Below, in pieces: positions 37,111 to 37,170 of a DNA stretch of 37,170 bases (positions are counted from its first letter, which is position 1; each line of letters begins with the position of its first letter). Origin of the DNA: Coemansia sp. RSA 922 (Eukaryota; Kickxellomycota; Kickxellomycetes; Kickxellales; Kickxellaceae); assembly GCA_027577415.1 (NCBI GenBank), contig JANBQS010000095.1, positions 1-37,170 of the forward strand, written 5' to 3'. Position numbers and translations under genes: made by a program. A model generated the notes under the pieces. The model saw only the letters and a list, made by a program, of their open reading frames with translations, was not told the DNA's origin and did not search any database.

Positions 37111-37170
37111 TACATATTTCAAAGCTTGTAATTTTTTGTTTGAAAAACTTAAACCCGAGAAAGATGTAAA

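Noticed and set aside
1..37170. tRNA, rRNA, CRISPR arrays, retroviral or viral genes
   Set aside because: None seen by eye: no clear T-loop signature with a cloverleaf, no spaced direct repeats, no reverse transcriptase or capsid motifs.

Overview
The window looks like nuclear DNA of an early-diverging filamentous fungus. The best guess is Kickxellomycotina (a Coemansia or Linderina relative), which is an inference from gene content and style. Genes are compact, mostly intronless or with one to two short GT-AG introns, and separated by short AT-rich spacers. Conserved eukaryotic housekeeping genes (PRMT5, PIG-U, COG7, UBC13, a P4-ATPase) sit beside fungal families: an NDT80/PhoG regulator, a Siw14/Oca-like phosphatase, and a GPI-anchored trypsin.

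Layout. 1-3660 is an accessory, decayed stretch: a degenerate kinase-like gene (732-2129), a small C2H2 finger ORF, and a broken minus-strand gene whose middle part is duplicated at about 349-556. 4006-6422 holds an Oca/Siw14-like phosphatase facing a single-pass, proline-rich membrane protein. 6652-7983 holds two tandem paralogous small secreted proteins. 8319-8820 is a 3'-end remnant of a Fanzor-type element. 8972-15339 has a GPI-anchored trypsin-like protease and a P4 flippase. 15764-19174 has PRMT5 and PIG-U, transcribed divergently.

19198-23635 is the most interesting block: an insertion of about 4.4 kb carrying a Fanzor (eukaryotic TnpB-like, RNA-guided nuclease family) reading frame of about 912 codons. 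One TAA interrupts it, and both halves are in the same frame. It is followed by a 166-nt noncoding tail that is about 95% identical, with no gaps, to the tail of the remnant at 8355-8520. That tail is a strong candidate omega (guide) RNA/right end. Short imperfect inverted repeats (CGAATT...TAAGCAA) may be the element's termini. Both copies have Asn where the last RuvC Asp is expected.

24609-27104 is a three-exon NDT80/PhoG regulator. COG7 and UBC13 share a 188-bp divergent promoter. 31064-37110 carries a possible tubby-like protein, a membrane RING-H2 ubiquitin ligase, a proline-rich repeat protein with a 27-nt first exon, and a PAP2 lipid phosphatase.

The genes do not form one pathway. Recurring themes are ubiquitin (UBC13, a RING-H2 ligase, and a membrane protein with PPxY/LPxY-type motifs), the Golgi/ER membrane system (flippase, COG7, PIG-U, PAP2), and the GPI route (PIG-U makes the attachment enzyme; the trypsin carries a likely GPI signal). 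No tRNA, rRNA or CRISPR array was seen. All family calls are from reading motifs, without database search.
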